A DNA stretch of 19,363 nucleotides from CAYOHP01 sp964403795 [NCBI: uncultured bacterium] (GCA_964403795.1 CAYOHP010000119.1:1-19363), one strand, 5' to 3'. Positions 7,043 through 16,860 are shown, counted from the first letter of the stretch. Numbers and translations are program-made. The notes: generated from the sequence alone by a model not told the origin.

Positions 7043-8416
7043 CTACTCTTCCTTGAGATCGCGCAGACGCCGGAAGAGCGTGGCCCGGCTGATCCCGAGC
7101 AGCTTGGCCGCCTGGTCGCGATTGCCCCCGGTCTGGCGCAATGCTCTGCGGATGGCGTCGGCCTCCATCTTGGCCTTGCGCTTGGCGCTGCTCGGGGCCA
7201 GGTCGTCGGCGGTGATGGGCGACTCCGGCGGCACGGGCGCGGCGGCCCCTGCGGCGACCATCGAGACCCGTCCCAGCGAGGCGTCCGACGGCGCCGGCGC
7301 TGCCACCGGAGCCTCCAGGCCGAGATCGCTCGCCCGCACCAGTCCATCCCGGGCCATGGCCAGCGCCCGGGTCAGCACGAAGCGCAGCTCCCGCACGTTC
7401 CCCGGCCAGGGATGCGCCTCGAGCCGGCGCCAGGCCTCGGCCTCGAGCCGGAGCCCGGAGGGCAGCCAGCGTCGCACCATGCGCTCGATGTCGCCGGGAC
7501 GCTGGCGGAGCGGCGGGATCTCGAGGGTGACGCCGGCCAGCCGGAAGAAGAGGTCGGCGCGGAACCGGTTCTCGGCCACCCGGGCCCCGAGGTCACGATG
7601 GGTGGCGCTCACCAGGCGGACCTTCACCGAGCGGGACCGGTCCGATCCGAGCGGCTTGATCTCACCCTCCTGGAGCACTCGCAACAGCTGCGCCTGTACA
7701 TCGAGCGGGAGCTCGGCGACCTCGTCGAGGAAGAGGGTCCCACCATCGGCGGCCACGAAAGCACCGTCGCGGTCCCGCTCGGCCCCGGTGAAGGCCCCCT
7801 TCTGGTGGCCGAAGAGTTCGCTCCGGGCATGGGTCGGGTCGGTGAGCAGGGTGCCGTCGACCACCACCAGCGGACCGTCTGCCACTTGGCTCCGCTTGTG
7901 GAGTGCCCGGGCCAGGACCTCCTTGCCGGTCCCGGTCTCGCCGTGGAGGAGGACCGGGAGGTCGAGCAGCGCCACCCGGGCGACCAGACCGAAGAGGTCC
8001 CGCATGGCCGGGCTCGCCCCGATCATGCCTTCGAACTCCTCGCCCTCGTTGCGCGGGGCCGGCAGGTCCTGCTCGCTGGCCTCGACCAGGAGCGTGGTGT
8101 CCCCGAGTTCCAGCCGCTGCCCGGGCTCGAGCTTGGCTGCCTCCACCAACACGCCGCCCAGGCGGATCCCGCTCTTCGAGCCGAGATCCACGATCTTGTA
8201 GCCGGTGCCCTCGGGCTCGATCCGGGCGTGTTCCCGGGAAACAGTGGTATCGGTGAGCGAGAGCCGGGCGGTCTGGGACCGGCCGATCACCGCCACGCGA
8301 CCACCCAGGTCGAGCTCGACGCCGCGGTCCGGCCCGGCGACCACCACGACCCTCCAGGTCTTCAGGTGGATGCGAGCACCGTCGGACGAGACCAGGATCC
8401 GGCTCAGGGTTTCCAT
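7043..8416 (-). CDS. FHA-domain sigma-54-dependent transcriptional activator
   Basis: The 457-residue protein is a complete bacterial enhancer-binding protein. An FHA domain (about 20-112) carries IGRS (44-47) and SREHARI (60-66), the phosphothreonine-binding core. The AAA+ domain (about 130-365) has Walker A GETGTGKE (159-166), the sigma-54-contacting GAFTGA loop (207-212), Walker B GGTLFLDE (225-232), the arginine-finger segment FRADLFFRL (285-293) and HPWPGNVREL (335-344). A Fis-type helix-turn-helix (about 430-452) would bind an upstream enhancer. By family knowledge the FHA domain senses a phosphorylated partner, often from a Ser/Thr kinase; none is encoded here. The ATG at 8416 lacks a clear Shine-Dalgarno sequence. 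The hemerythrin gene ends 124 nt upstream on the same strand. Sigma-54-like promoters lie on both sides of this pair of genes. Confidence 0.95.
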   Translation of the reverse strand: METLSRILVSSDGARIHLKTWRVVVVAGPDRGVELDLGGRVAVIGRSQTARLSLTDTTVSREHARIEPEGTGYKIVDLGSKSGIRLGGVLVEAAKLEPGQRLELGDTTLLVEASEQDLPAPRNEGEEFEGMIGASPAMRDLFGLVARVALLDLPVLLHGETGTGKEVLARALHKRSQVADGPLVVVDGTLLTDPTHARSELFGHQKGAFTGAERDRDGAFVAADGGTLFLDEVAELPLDVQAQLLRVLQEGEIKPLGSDRSRSVKVRLVSATHRDLGARVAENRFRADLFFRLAGVTLEIPPLRQRPGDIERMVRRWLPSGLRLEAEAWRRLEAHPWPGNVRELRFVLTRALAMARDGLVRASDLGLEAPVAAPAPSDASLGRVSMVAAGAAAPVPPESPITADDLAPSSAKRKAKMEADAIRRALRQTGGNRDQAAKLLGISRATLFRRLRDLKEE

Positions 8417-8515
8417 CGGAGGGAGTGTGGACCCGTCGCAAGGCGTGGATCAAGGACGAGCCATCGGCGATCGGCGTCCGCCACCTTCCCGTGGATCCTC
8501 CCCGAATCCTGTTCC

Positions 8516-8527
8516 GGCCGATCGGCC
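8516..8527. other. 12-bp palindrome between hemerythrin and activator genes
   Basis: GGCCGATCGGCC is a perfect palindrome 14 nt after the hemerythrin stop codon and about 100 nt before the activator start. It could be a protein-binding site. It is too short and has no loop, so it is a poor terminator. The rest of the 124-nt gap shows nothing clear. Confidence 0.25.
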
Positions 8528-8540
8528 TTCCGGTGCGGGC

Positions 8541-9113
8541 CTATGCGGCAGCCTTCCGCCACGGCATCCCGAACCCGTCCTCGCCGAGACCCAGGTCCCG
8601 TTCCAGCCGGCGCAGCACCGTGACGAAACGTGCCTCCACCAGCTCGGCGTCGGGGACCGCCTCGTCGAAGCCCGCCAGGAGCGCCTCGTCCGCATCCGGG
8701 AAGTGCTCGGCCACGCCGAAGAGGAGGTTCTCTTCCATCCCGATCTGCCAGCGCGCCAGCCAGACGTAGGCGGTCAGGTGCTCGACGAAAGCCCGCTTGC
8801 CCTCGGGGAACCGAGCCCGCGCCCGCACCGCGGCCGCCAGGTAGGCCTCGGCGGTCCGGGCCTCCCGTCCCAGCCAGCCGCCGAGCTCCGGGAGCTTCTC
8901 TCCGACCCGGGCCTCGAGCCAGGGCAGGAGCACTTTCTCTTCCCGCACCCGGTGATAGCGGCCGGCGAAGTTGCGCAGGAAGTCGAGCAGGTCGTCGAGC
9001 ACCGCCCGGGGCGGATCCTCGCCATCCCGCATGCGGGCGATCGCCTCCTCGGCGGCATCGAGTCCCCGGAGCACGAAGCGGTGGTCCCTGCGCAGCACGT
9101 CGAGAGCCTTCAT
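8541..9113 (-). CDS. Hemerythrin-like (HHE) cation-binding protein with one altered ligand
   Basis: The ATG at 9113 follows GGGGAGG. The 190-residue protein is a helical bundle of the HHE hemerythrin class, whose members bind a di-iron or haem site and sense or handle oxygen, nitric oxide or iron. Candidate ligands are H11 (RRDHRF), H54 with E58/E59 (YHRVREEKVLLP) and H112 (FVEHL). The last motif, normally HI-x-x-E-E/D-x-x-LF, reads QIGMEENLLF, so the expected His is Q123 while E127/E128 remain. This may change metal occupancy or tune it to sensing. No signal peptide is present, so it is cytoplasmic. A sigma-54-like promoter lies upstream and the FHA activator gene follows, which suggests a regulatory job. 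Family assignment is good; the ligand reading is by motif alignment only. Confidence 0.85.
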   Translation of the reverse strand: MKALDVLRRDHRFVLRGLDAAEEAIARMRDGEDPPRAVLDDLLDFLRNFAGRYHRVREEKVLLPWLEARVGEKLPELGGWLGREARTAEAYLAAAVRARARFPEGKRAFVEHLTAYVWLARWQIGMEENLLFGVAEHFPDADEALLAGFDEAVPDAELVEARFVTVLRRLERDLGLGEDGFGMPWRKAAA

Positions 9114-9161
9114 CGTCGAACCTCCCCGGACCCGCCCGCCGGTGCGGCAGGCTCGCAGGAG

Positions 9162-9186
9162 GACTTGGCAACCTACATGCCAAGTC
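9162..9186 (-). promoter_or_regulatory. Candidate sigma-54 promoter embedded in a 25-bp palindrome
   Basis: Arms GACTTGGCA (9162-9170) and TGCCAAGTC (9178-9186) are perfect 9-bp inverted repeats around a 7-nt centre. Read on the minus strand, 9182-9168 is TGGCATG-TAGG-TTGC, a good -24/-12 match with correct spacing. Predicted transcription start is near 9157, about 44 nt before the hemerythrin ATG at 9113. The symmetry could also be a repressor operator over the promoter. Confidence 0.6.
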
Positions 9187-9243
9187 GACCCGGGGACCAC
9201 GAATCGGAACCGGGTGGCGATTCAGCCGCTCCGAGCCCCGATG

Positions 9244-9290
9244 CGCGCAGCGCGGAGGCTGCACCCGACGGCTGCGCGTCCCGCTGCGCG
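9244..9290 (-). terminator. Possible terminator hairpin after the GH15-like gene
   Basis: CGCGCAGCG (9244-9252) and CGCTGCGCG (9282-9290) are complementary 9-nt arms around a 29-nt loop, starting 37 nt beyond the stop at 9328. The loop is long and no U-run follows, so the role is uncertain. The remaining part of this roughly 210-nt gap holds the sigma-54-like palindrome. Confidence 0.3.
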
Positions 9291-9327
9291 AATGCGAGAC
9301 CCGCCCACCCGCCGCTTCCGCCCGAGA

Positions 9328-11604
9328 TCAGGGAGCCAGCGCGGGAGGTTCGAGCTCCCCGCCGTGCATCATCGTGGCGCTCAAGTAGACCAGCGAGGCG
9401 GCCCAGACGTGGGGGATGGAGGTGCGGTTCTCGTACTGCACCTCGCCCCGGGCGTCGCGGGTGGTCACGTAGGTCTCGCCGAAGTGGAGCGTCCCCGGCG
9501 AGGGCATCCGGTCGACGAAGATCCGGTAGCTCGTCCGGATCCGCTCCGCCCAGGCGGGATCGTCGCCGACCAGGCTGGCGACCGCCATCCACTGCTTCTG
9601 CTCGTAGGCGCCGCCCACCCCGCGACCGAACAGCCGATCCTCCATGCTCGCCCACAGGTAGGGCACCTCGGCGACCAGGCGCGGATCGTCCCGCCCCAGT
9701 ACCCGGCACGGCCAGGCCATCCACCCCACGGCGCCGGGACCCTGGACCTTGGAGAAGCCCTCGCCCTCCCGGTAGAGGTGACGCATGATGGCGCCGGCCA
9801 GCTCGTCGCGCCGGACGCGCCAGGCCTCCATCCTCGCTGGGTCCTCGCCCCAGCGGGCACCCGCTTCGAGCGCCGCATCCATCGCCAGGTGCACGGTCGA
9901 GGCTCCTTGGAGCAGCTGGGTGGTCTTGGGGACGTCGTCCTCGTAGGCCGGCTTGTGGAGTCCGGTCTCGGGATCCCGCCAGGCGGCCAGCCCGTCGGCG
10001 GCCCGTCGCACCGCGGGCGCCACCTCGGCCAGGTAGGCATCCGCGGCGGCCCGACCCCGTCGCGCCTCCAGGAAGCGCGCATGCAGCACCCAGCCCCAGA
10101 CGGTGAGCGCGGTCTCGTCGATCTCGAACACGAACGGCCCGCCGGGCCGACCGTCGGCGTAGTAGCTCATCTCGAAGGTACCGGCGGGCTGGGCCAGACC
10201 GGGGACCTCCATCAGCCGGTCCTCGGTGCGCTGAACCTTGGCGTAGAACCGCTTGTGGTGGGTGACCCGGTCGTGGAAACCGGCCAGGTCGAGGACCAGG
10301 TCGAGGAAGGCCCCGTCCCGCGGCCAGTCCTGGGCGTAGGGCGGCTGGGTGCTGGGCGAGGCCACGATGCAGCCCGAGACCGGGTCCTGGGCCTGGAGGA
10401 TGGAGATCAGGGTCCGCTTCAGGACCGCCCGCTCGGCAGCGTCGATCCCGGAAGGAAACCGCGCCCCCGCCATGGTCCCGGCCCATTCCGCCTCGGTCGC
10501 CTCCCGCAGCGCCACGCCCCCCGCCTCCCGGGCCCGGGCCAGGCCGCCCAGGGCATCCTCGACCCGCCGGCCGAAGGCGAAGAACCCGGTCACCCGGTCG
10601 ACGCCGGAGGCGCTGGGCGAGAGCGCCACCGTGAGCGCCCCGGTGGAACGGCCCTTGTGCTCGCTGCGGCCCGAGAGCTCGCCGTCGGCGGCATCCCGCC
10701 AGGCATCCGCTCCCCGGGGGATCCAGCGGGACACCGGACCGCACTGCCAGCCCGTGACCGGTCGATCGAGACCGACCGCCACCACCGGCCCCTCGGGGTC
10801 CGGGACCAGGCCCAGGAATCCGCCCTGGGGCGAGTCCTCGGCCCGGAGATCGGTCTCGACCAGGCCCTGCATCTCCTCGGGAGTGGTCACCCGGCGCACC
10901 TTGCCGAAAGGCCAGAAGTCCCGGCGGGCCCTTCGATGGACCAGGGCCTGGGGACGGGCCTCCCAGGTCAGGAGATCGGGATCCTCGACCCACGAGTCGT
11001 AGAGCGGCAGGTAGGGAAACGAGACCCGGGTGGGCGCCAGGTTCTCGAAGAGCGTGAGCGAGAGGTCGGAGACCGGACTCCCGGGCCGCTGCTGGACCTG
11101 GACCTCCACCGCCAGCACCTCGTGCCCGGGCGGTGCGAACCAGCGAGCCTCGACCACCAGGCCCAGCTCGACCGCCTCGGCGCGGTCCACCAGCACCGCC
11201 GAGTCCTCCCCGGCGAACTTCACCGCATGGACGAAGGGCCGGTCCCGCAACCAGACATGACGACGCTTGCCGTCGGCGACGAAACCCACGCCCAGCAGCA
11301 GGCCCTGGTTGGGGGCGGCCCCGAACCGGTCCTTCTCGCGGCTCTTCCGGCCCGGGGCGGTGCGGTAGGCGAGTTGGTCCCACTGCGAGGGATTCGGCCA
11401 GCGCAGCATGGTGATCTCGCCCACGTCGGAGAGACCGAAGGTCACCTTCCCGTTGCCGCTCGCCCCATGGATCCGGGTGGGACCGAAGAGAGTCTCGTTC
11501 AGGAACTCCTTGGGGATGCCGTCCCCGGCGACCCCGGCCCCTGCCAGCGCCAGTCCGCAGGCAAGCGCCGCGACCGTCCGCCGGGAATCTCGCACCCGGT
11601 TCAT
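9328..11604 (-). CDS. Secreted GH15-like glycosidase (glucoamylase-type)
   Basis: The 758-residue protein starts with Arg-rich residues and a signal peptide (hydrophobic 11-27). Residues about 30-345 look like a beta-sandwich domain as found before many GH15 catalytic barrels. Residues about 380-750 fit an alpha/alpha barrel: YAQDWPRDGAF (423-433) is the GH15 substrate-binding signature, FEIDETAL (493-500) resembles the barrel's second conserved acidic strand, and the end contains HFGETYV and a terminal HVWAASLVYL helix. Family members remove glucose or related sugars from alpha-linked glucans or trehalose; the exact substrate and the catalytic Glu pair cannot be set here. Its ATG shares the sequence ATGA with the stop of the upstream gene, so translation is probably coupled. 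Export suggests action on periplasmic or external polysaccharide. Confidence 0.8.
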   Translation of the reverse strand: MNRVRDSRRTVAALACGLALAGAGVAGDGIPKEFLNETLFGPTRIHGASGNGKVTFGLSDVGEITMLRWPNPSQWDQLAYRTAPGRKSREKDRFGAAPNQGLLLGVGFVADGKRRHVWLRDRPFVHAVKFAGEDSAVLVDRAEAVELGLVVEARWFAPPGHEVLAVEVQVQQRPGSPVSDLSLTLFENLAPTRVSFPYLPLYDSWVEDPDLLTWEARPQALVHRRARRDFWPFGKVRRVTTPEEMQGLVETDLRAEDSPQGGFLGLVPDPEGPVVAVGLDRPVTGWQCGPVSRWIPRGADAWRDAADGELSGRSEHKGRSTGALTVALSPSASGVDRVTGFFAFGRRVEDALGGLARAREAGGVALREATEAEWAGTMAGARFPSGIDAAERAVLKRTLISILQAQDPVSGCIVASPSTQPPYAQDWPRDGAFLDLVLDLAGFHDRVTHHKRFYAKVQRTEDRLMEVPGLAQPAGTFEMSYYADGRPGGPFVFEIDETALTVWGWVLHARFLEARRGRAAADAYLAEVAPAVRRAADGLAAWRDPETGLHKPAYEDDVPKTTQLLQGASTVHLAMDAALEAGARWGEDPARMEAWRVRRDELAGAIMRHLYREGEGFSKVQGPGAVGWMAWPCRVLGRDDPRLVAEVPYLWASMEDRLFGRGVGGAYEQKQWMAVASLVGDDPAWAERIRTSYRIFVDRMPSPGTLHFGETYVTTRDARGEVQYENRTSIPHVWAASLVYLSATMMHGGELEPPALAP

Positions 11605-12791
11605 TCCGGCCCGCCCAGGCCCTGGAACGACGGCGGGGCATCCCCGTCATACAGGTCCCGGTAGTCGGTCCCATCGCCCAGGCGCACCCCCCAGGCCCGG
11701 AACAGCACCCGGCGCAGCAGCCACTTCGAGTCCTCGGAGGCCTTGTCCTCGGCCACCCGCACCGCCTCGTCCCAGGCCGAAGGCTCCTTCTCGCGCTCGA
11801 TCACGAGCCGTCCGGTCGCCGCGTCCAGCACCACCGAGGCGCGCCCCAGTCCGTAGAGGAGCTGCATCGCATAGAGGTTGTCGTAATCCTCATAGCGCCC
11901 CTGGTCCATCCGGTAGTCGGTGGAGAGCACAGAGGGGAAGCGGTTGGGGAGGTCCTTGTACATCCGCCCGCTCTCGTCCTTGGGGTTCACGTAGGTCGAG
12001 TGCTCGAACTTCTTGTAGAGCAGCACTTCCATGCGCCGCCCCCGCTTGGCCGCCGCCTTCATGATCTCCTGGAGCGAGGAGCTCGGGATGTTGGCCTTGA
12101 GCGCCCGGACCAGGTGCAGTCCCGAGAGCCCCTCGCCCCGGATCCCCACGTCCCGCCAGCCCAGGCCGTAGCGGAACCCGACCGCGATGGTCTTGGCGCA
12201 GTTCAGGTCCATGTAGTCGTAGACGATGGGTCGGGGGTGGTAGTCGGCCCGCTCCGCCTGGGCGTCGAAGTCCCGCTCGAGCCGGTCGAGCTGGGCCACC
12301 AGCCGGCGCACCTCGGAAGCCGGGAACCCCGACATCCGCACCCCGATCAGGGCCCGCTTGTAGACCTCGCCGTAGTCGAGACCGAAGCTGGCATCGGGCC
12401 CCAGCGACGAGCGGGTGCCATAGAGGTACTCGCGCCGGGGGATCCGGCACATCAGGTCCTGGGTGTAGTACCCGGTGGCGTGCTTCGGATCCCGATCGGC
12501 GTAGAAGTTCGCCGAGTAGACCAGGTCGTCGTCTCCCGCCATCCCCTTGAAGGAGAGCGCCAGGTGGCCGGCCGAGCCGCCCTTCGAGGTCCCGAAGCTG
12601 AGCAGCAGCTCGAGGTCGTAGGGCCGGGAATCGAGCTCCCCGAAGAACTCGCGGAGGTTCGCCGGCTCGTTCGATCCCGGATGTCCGAGGGAAGGCGGGG
12701 AGCCCGTGCCCTGGGCCGGGACACCCGCTGCCCCGGCCGCCAGCAGGCCAACGGCGAGGCCTCTCACCCGAACGCGACGGGAAACCGCCAT
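11601..12791 (-). CDS. Exported protein with probable permuted papain (DUF4105/NlpC-like) fold
   Basis: The ATG at 12791 follows a purine-rich GGCGGAGA stretch and begins a signal peptide (hydrophobic 11-27, cleavage near VPAQG). No family is recognised with certainty. The pattern GHLALSF (H76) with VYSANFYAD (91-99), followed more than 100 residues later by DLNCAKTIA (C198), is the His-then-Cys order of circularly permuted papain-like proteins such as DUF4105 or YiiX/NlpC relatives. These act as cysteine peptidases, amidases or acyl hydrolases. The C-terminal half (about 215-396) is charged and has no motif I know. The gene overlaps the GH15-like gene by 4 nt, so the two products are probably made together. 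If the fold holds, cleavage of a cell-wall or lipid-linked substrate next to glycan trimming is a reasonable guess. Confidence 0.65.
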   Translation of the reverse strand: MAVSRRVRVRGLAVGLLAAGAAGVPAQGTGSPPSLGHPGSNEPANLREFFGELDSRPYDLELLLSFGTSKGGSAGHLALSFKGMAGDDDLVYSANFYADRDPKHATGYYTQDLMCRIPRREYLYGTRSSLGPDASFGLDYGEVYKRALIGVRMSGFPASEVRRLVAQLDRLERDFDAQAERADYHPRPIVYDYMDLNCAKTIAVGFRYGLGWRDVGIRGEGLSGLHLVRALKANIPSSSLQEIMKAAAKRGRRMEVLLYKKFEHSTYVNPKDESGRMYKDLPNRFPSVLSTDYRMDQGRYEDYDNLYAMQLLYGLGRASVVLDAATGRLVIEREKEPSAWDEAVRVAEDKASEDSKWLLRRVLFRAWGVRLGDGTDYRDLYDGDAPPSFQGLGGPE

Positions 12792-12908
12792 CTCCGCCTC
12801 ATCCTCCCCCTCCGACTACCGCGCCCGGGGGGTCCGGGTTGCCGGGGGTGCTCCCCTCGCCGGGCGACCGGGCCGGGCGGTCCGGGCGCCGCTCCCTGCC
12901 TTCCCCCA

Positions 12909-14762
<1,854 letters not shown>

Positions 14763-14871
14763 GCGGATCCCGTCCTCCCGGTTCGCCGCCACAGTAACCG
14801 AAGAGGCGCCTGCGGCTCCGACATCTGTGGGGACGCGGCACCCTGGGGGGGACACGGCAGCAGCCGGAGCG

Positions 14872-14890
14872 CCCCTGGCTCCGCCAGGGG
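14872..14890 (-). terminator. Short GC hairpin in the gap after the zinc-ribbon gene
   Basis: CCCCTGG (14872-14878) and CCAGGGG (14884-14890) enclose a 5-nt loop. The hairpin lies about 140 nt beyond the stop at 15032 and about 110 nt before the acyl-CoA synthetase start. No U-run is present. It could be a distant terminator or part of the synthetase leader. Nothing else clear is seen in the 14763-15031 gap. Confidence 0.3.
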
Positions 14891-15031
14891 AAGCAGCGGA
14901 GGCGGAGGCCGTCGCTAGCGAGCCCCTTGCGGGCGAGCTGCGGGCTCACACGGGCAGGGCCGCCGCCTCGCCCGAGCGGGAGTCGGTGCCGCGGCCGCCG
15001 GGAATGATCTGGTGGGCCCGAAGGGAGGCTC

Positions 15032-16138
15032 TCAGCCCGCCTTCCGGATCCGGGAGAGCTGGCTGGCGGCGAAGTCCCGCAGCCGGTCGCCGAGGCGGGT
15101 CAAGGCCTTCTCCCCATCCCCGCGTGCGAACACGGTCACCGCAGCGAGCACTCCGCCCAGGGCTCCAGTCCGGATCACTACTGGGTCCTGGAGGTTCCCC
15201 GCGTGGAGCCCGAGGACTTCGAGGAGGTACCCGATGTCCCCGGTCGCGACCCGAAGGGTCTCGTGAGGGTAGAACATCACCAGTCCGAAGGCGACGAAGG
15301 GACCGAGCGCCAGGCCCATCATCCCCAGGGATCCCCGGGCCAGATCGTAGGCCAGGATCGGGAGGAGTTCCAACGGCAGGAACGCTCCTCCCCAGGCGGA
15401 AGCACAGAGTGCAAATCCCCCGCGCAAACCGAGCGCATGCTTCGCCAGGAGTGCCGCAAGGTAGCCGCGAAGGAGCACTCGGGCCAGCACGAAGGCGATG
15501 CCCTGTGCCCGTCCCACCCCACCCAGAATTCGCTCGCGGCTGCCGAGACGCCCGGTCCGACATGCCAAGCACACGAAGCTCCGGGCGGAGACCGAAGGGA
15601 CCAGGATCCGGAGCGCGTCCGCTTCGGTCAGTTCGAGGTCGTCCAGGCGTACCGCCTGGTCCGGAGGCACCCCGCACCCGCAGACGACACAGGCCTCGAT
15701 GGGCATCCGGGACCCGGGAATCGACCGGGTACCCGCCTCGCTCTCTCCGACCGCGGGCGAACTCGCGGGAGCCTCGGATCCCTTTCCTGGACCGGTGGGT
15801 CCCAGCGCCTCGAAGACGTCCGCGATCACCTTGTAGCGCGCCGAGAGCCCAGCGATCGACTCGCCACCGGCCGTGACCGGAACCAGCTCCACCACCGGTG
15901 TTCCCAAGGGGGCCAACACCACGAATTGGCGCACGGTTCCGTCGACCCGGGTGGGAGCGAGCGGTTCCGCCGGGTCGGCCCCGGCCCCCCAGGCCACGGC
16001 CAGCCGGATGTCGGGGTGGCCATGGTCGACGGCCACGACCAGGCGAGTGCCCTGGGGCACCACGTCATTGGCCAGGAGGAACATGCGATGGGAGAAGTCG
16101 GCGCTCGGGGGGCCGAACCCATGGACAGTCCTGGTCAT
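15032..16138 (-). CDS. Zinc-ribbon membrane protein of unknown function
   Basis: I do not recognise this 368-residue protein. Residues 1-110 form a soluble domain with beta character (RLVVAVDH, IRLAVAW, QFVVLAPL). A Ser/Pro/Gly-rich linker covers about 112-146. A four-Cys ribbon follows: CVVCGC (C150, C153, C155) and CLAC (C190, C193), spaced as for one bound zinc. The C-terminal half is hydrophobic, with likely membrane segments at about 211-233, 240-264, 270-291 and 322-338, then an Arg/Lys-rich cytoplasmic tail. The promoter upstream matches sigma-70 spacing and ends 6 nt before the ATG with no Shine-Dalgarno sequence, suggesting a leaderless mRNA. Zinc-ribbon membrane proteins often work in regulation or envelope assembly, but nothing here points to one role. 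Confidence 0.75.
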   Translation of the reverse strand: MTRTVHGFGPPSADFSHRMFLLANDVVPQGTRLVVAVDHGHPDIRLAVAWGAGADPAEPLAPTRVDGTVRQFVVLAPLGTPVVELVPVTAGGESIAGLSARYKVIADVFEALGPTGPGKGSEAPASSPAVGESEAGTRSIPGSRMPIEACVVCGCGVPPDQAVRLDDLELTEADALRILVPSVSARSFVCLACRTGRLGSRERILGGVGRAQGIAFVLARVLLRGYLAALLAKHALGLRGGFALCASAWGGAFLPLELLPILAYDLARGSLGMMGLALGPFVAFGLVMFYPHETLRVATGDIGYLLEVLGLHAGNLQDPVVIRTGALGGVLAAVTVFARGDGEKALTRLGDRLRDFAASQLSRIRKAG

Positions 16139-16144
16139 TTCTCG

Positions 16145-16173
16145 ACGGTAGCTTTAGAAAACTTGCAGGTCAA
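16145..16173 (-). promoter_or_regulatory. Sigma-70-type promoter for a leaderless transcript
   Basis: Minus-strand TTGACC (16173-16168) and TACCGT (16150-16145) have a 17-nt spacer. The -10 ends 6 nt before the ATG at 16138, so the predicted transcription start falls on the start codon. The surrounding 16139-16215 stretch is clearly more AT-rich than the genes. Confidence 0.6.
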
Positions 16174-16226
16174 GCATTATCGCATCGCAGCCAGGATTTC
16201 ATTCGTTAGGCGGGCTCCGAACCTTC

Positions 16227-16655
16227 CTAGACGCCCGATTGGCGCAGGATCGAGATCCGGGTATCGGTGCGATGGTCCATGAGCACCACGTCGACCACCC
16301 GGACCCGCTCGAGCTGCTGGGAACCCTCGCCGTAGAGCTGCTGGAAGTAGCCGCGCTTCTTGGCGAGCTGGGCCTTGGCCTCCTTGACGGCCTCGTCCCT
16401 GGCCTTCTGGGGGGCGAAGCGGATGTCCTGGAAATCGACCCGCTCCAGGGCCTTGCGGTACTCGAAGGTCGGGACCTCGTCGCTCTTCAGCACCACCACG
16501 AGTTCGTAGTCGTTGGCGATCCCCCGGGGGCTGGCGGCCAGCCCGGCCGGATCGGGGGAGGCCCCCAGACCCACGAGCACGAGTCCGAACGAGGTCAGCG
16601 CCAGCCCCAGGCCCAGGGCCCGGAGGGCGGCGGTGCGAGCGTTCTTGTTCGACAT
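16227..16655 (-). CDS. Small exported or membrane-anchored protein, unknown
   Basis: The ATG at 16655 is preceded by GAGGAGG at 6 nt, which decides the start against a longer open frame upstream. The 142-residue product begins with a basic N-terminus and a long hydrophobic stretch (about 11-31), either a signal peptide or an anchor. The remainder has a beta strand (ELVVVLKS, 51-58), a charged helix (about 82-106, rich in Ala, Lys and Glu) and a final strand pair (RVRVVDVVLMD, 117-127). This helix-then-strand layout faintly recalls part of a SIMPL/DUF541 domain, but it is too short and the match too weak to name it. It ends 88 nt before the zinc-ribbon gene starts, and a separate promoter lies in that gap. 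Confidence 0.65.
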   Translation of the reverse strand: MSNKNARTAALRALGLGLALTSFGLVLVGLGASPDPAGLAASPRGIANDYELVVVLKSDEVPTFEYRKALERVDFQDIRFAPQKARDEAVKEAKAQLAKKRGYFQQLYGEGSQQLERVRVVDVVLMDHRTDTRISILRQSGV

Positions 16656-16702
16656 GATGGTCCTCCTCGAACCGGACTCCCCCTGGGGACCGATACGGCG
16701 CC

Positions 16703-16730
16703 ACTCTAGGCGTGGTCGGAAGTCCGTCAA
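16703..16730 (-). promoter_or_regulatory. Sigma-70-type promoter of the small exported protein gene
   Basis: On the minus strand TTGACG (16730-16725) and TAGAGT (16708-16703) are separated by 16 nt. Predicted start is near 16696, giving a leader of about 40 nt that contains the GAGGAGG ribosome site of the gene starting at 16655. Confidence 0.5.
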
Positions 16731-16860
16731 TCCGGTCCCCGTGGGAAGGAGGAGTCCGGCTTCAAGGGAGTTGCCATGTGAGGACCGTCCGGCTCGGAGC
16801 GAGGCTCTCCGCGGCTCCCCGCCCCGGGTTAGCATCGGGGTACCGAGCGGAAGGACCGCC

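Noticed and set aside
8971-11664. An 897-codon plus-strand frame opposite the GH15-like gene
   Set aside because: It is an antisense shadow with no motif or start signal; the minus-strand frame shows a signal peptide and GH15 signatures.
16830-16835. TAGCAT as a -10 box for fhs
   Set aside because: No -35-like element lies 16-18 nt upstream, so it is too weak to annotate.
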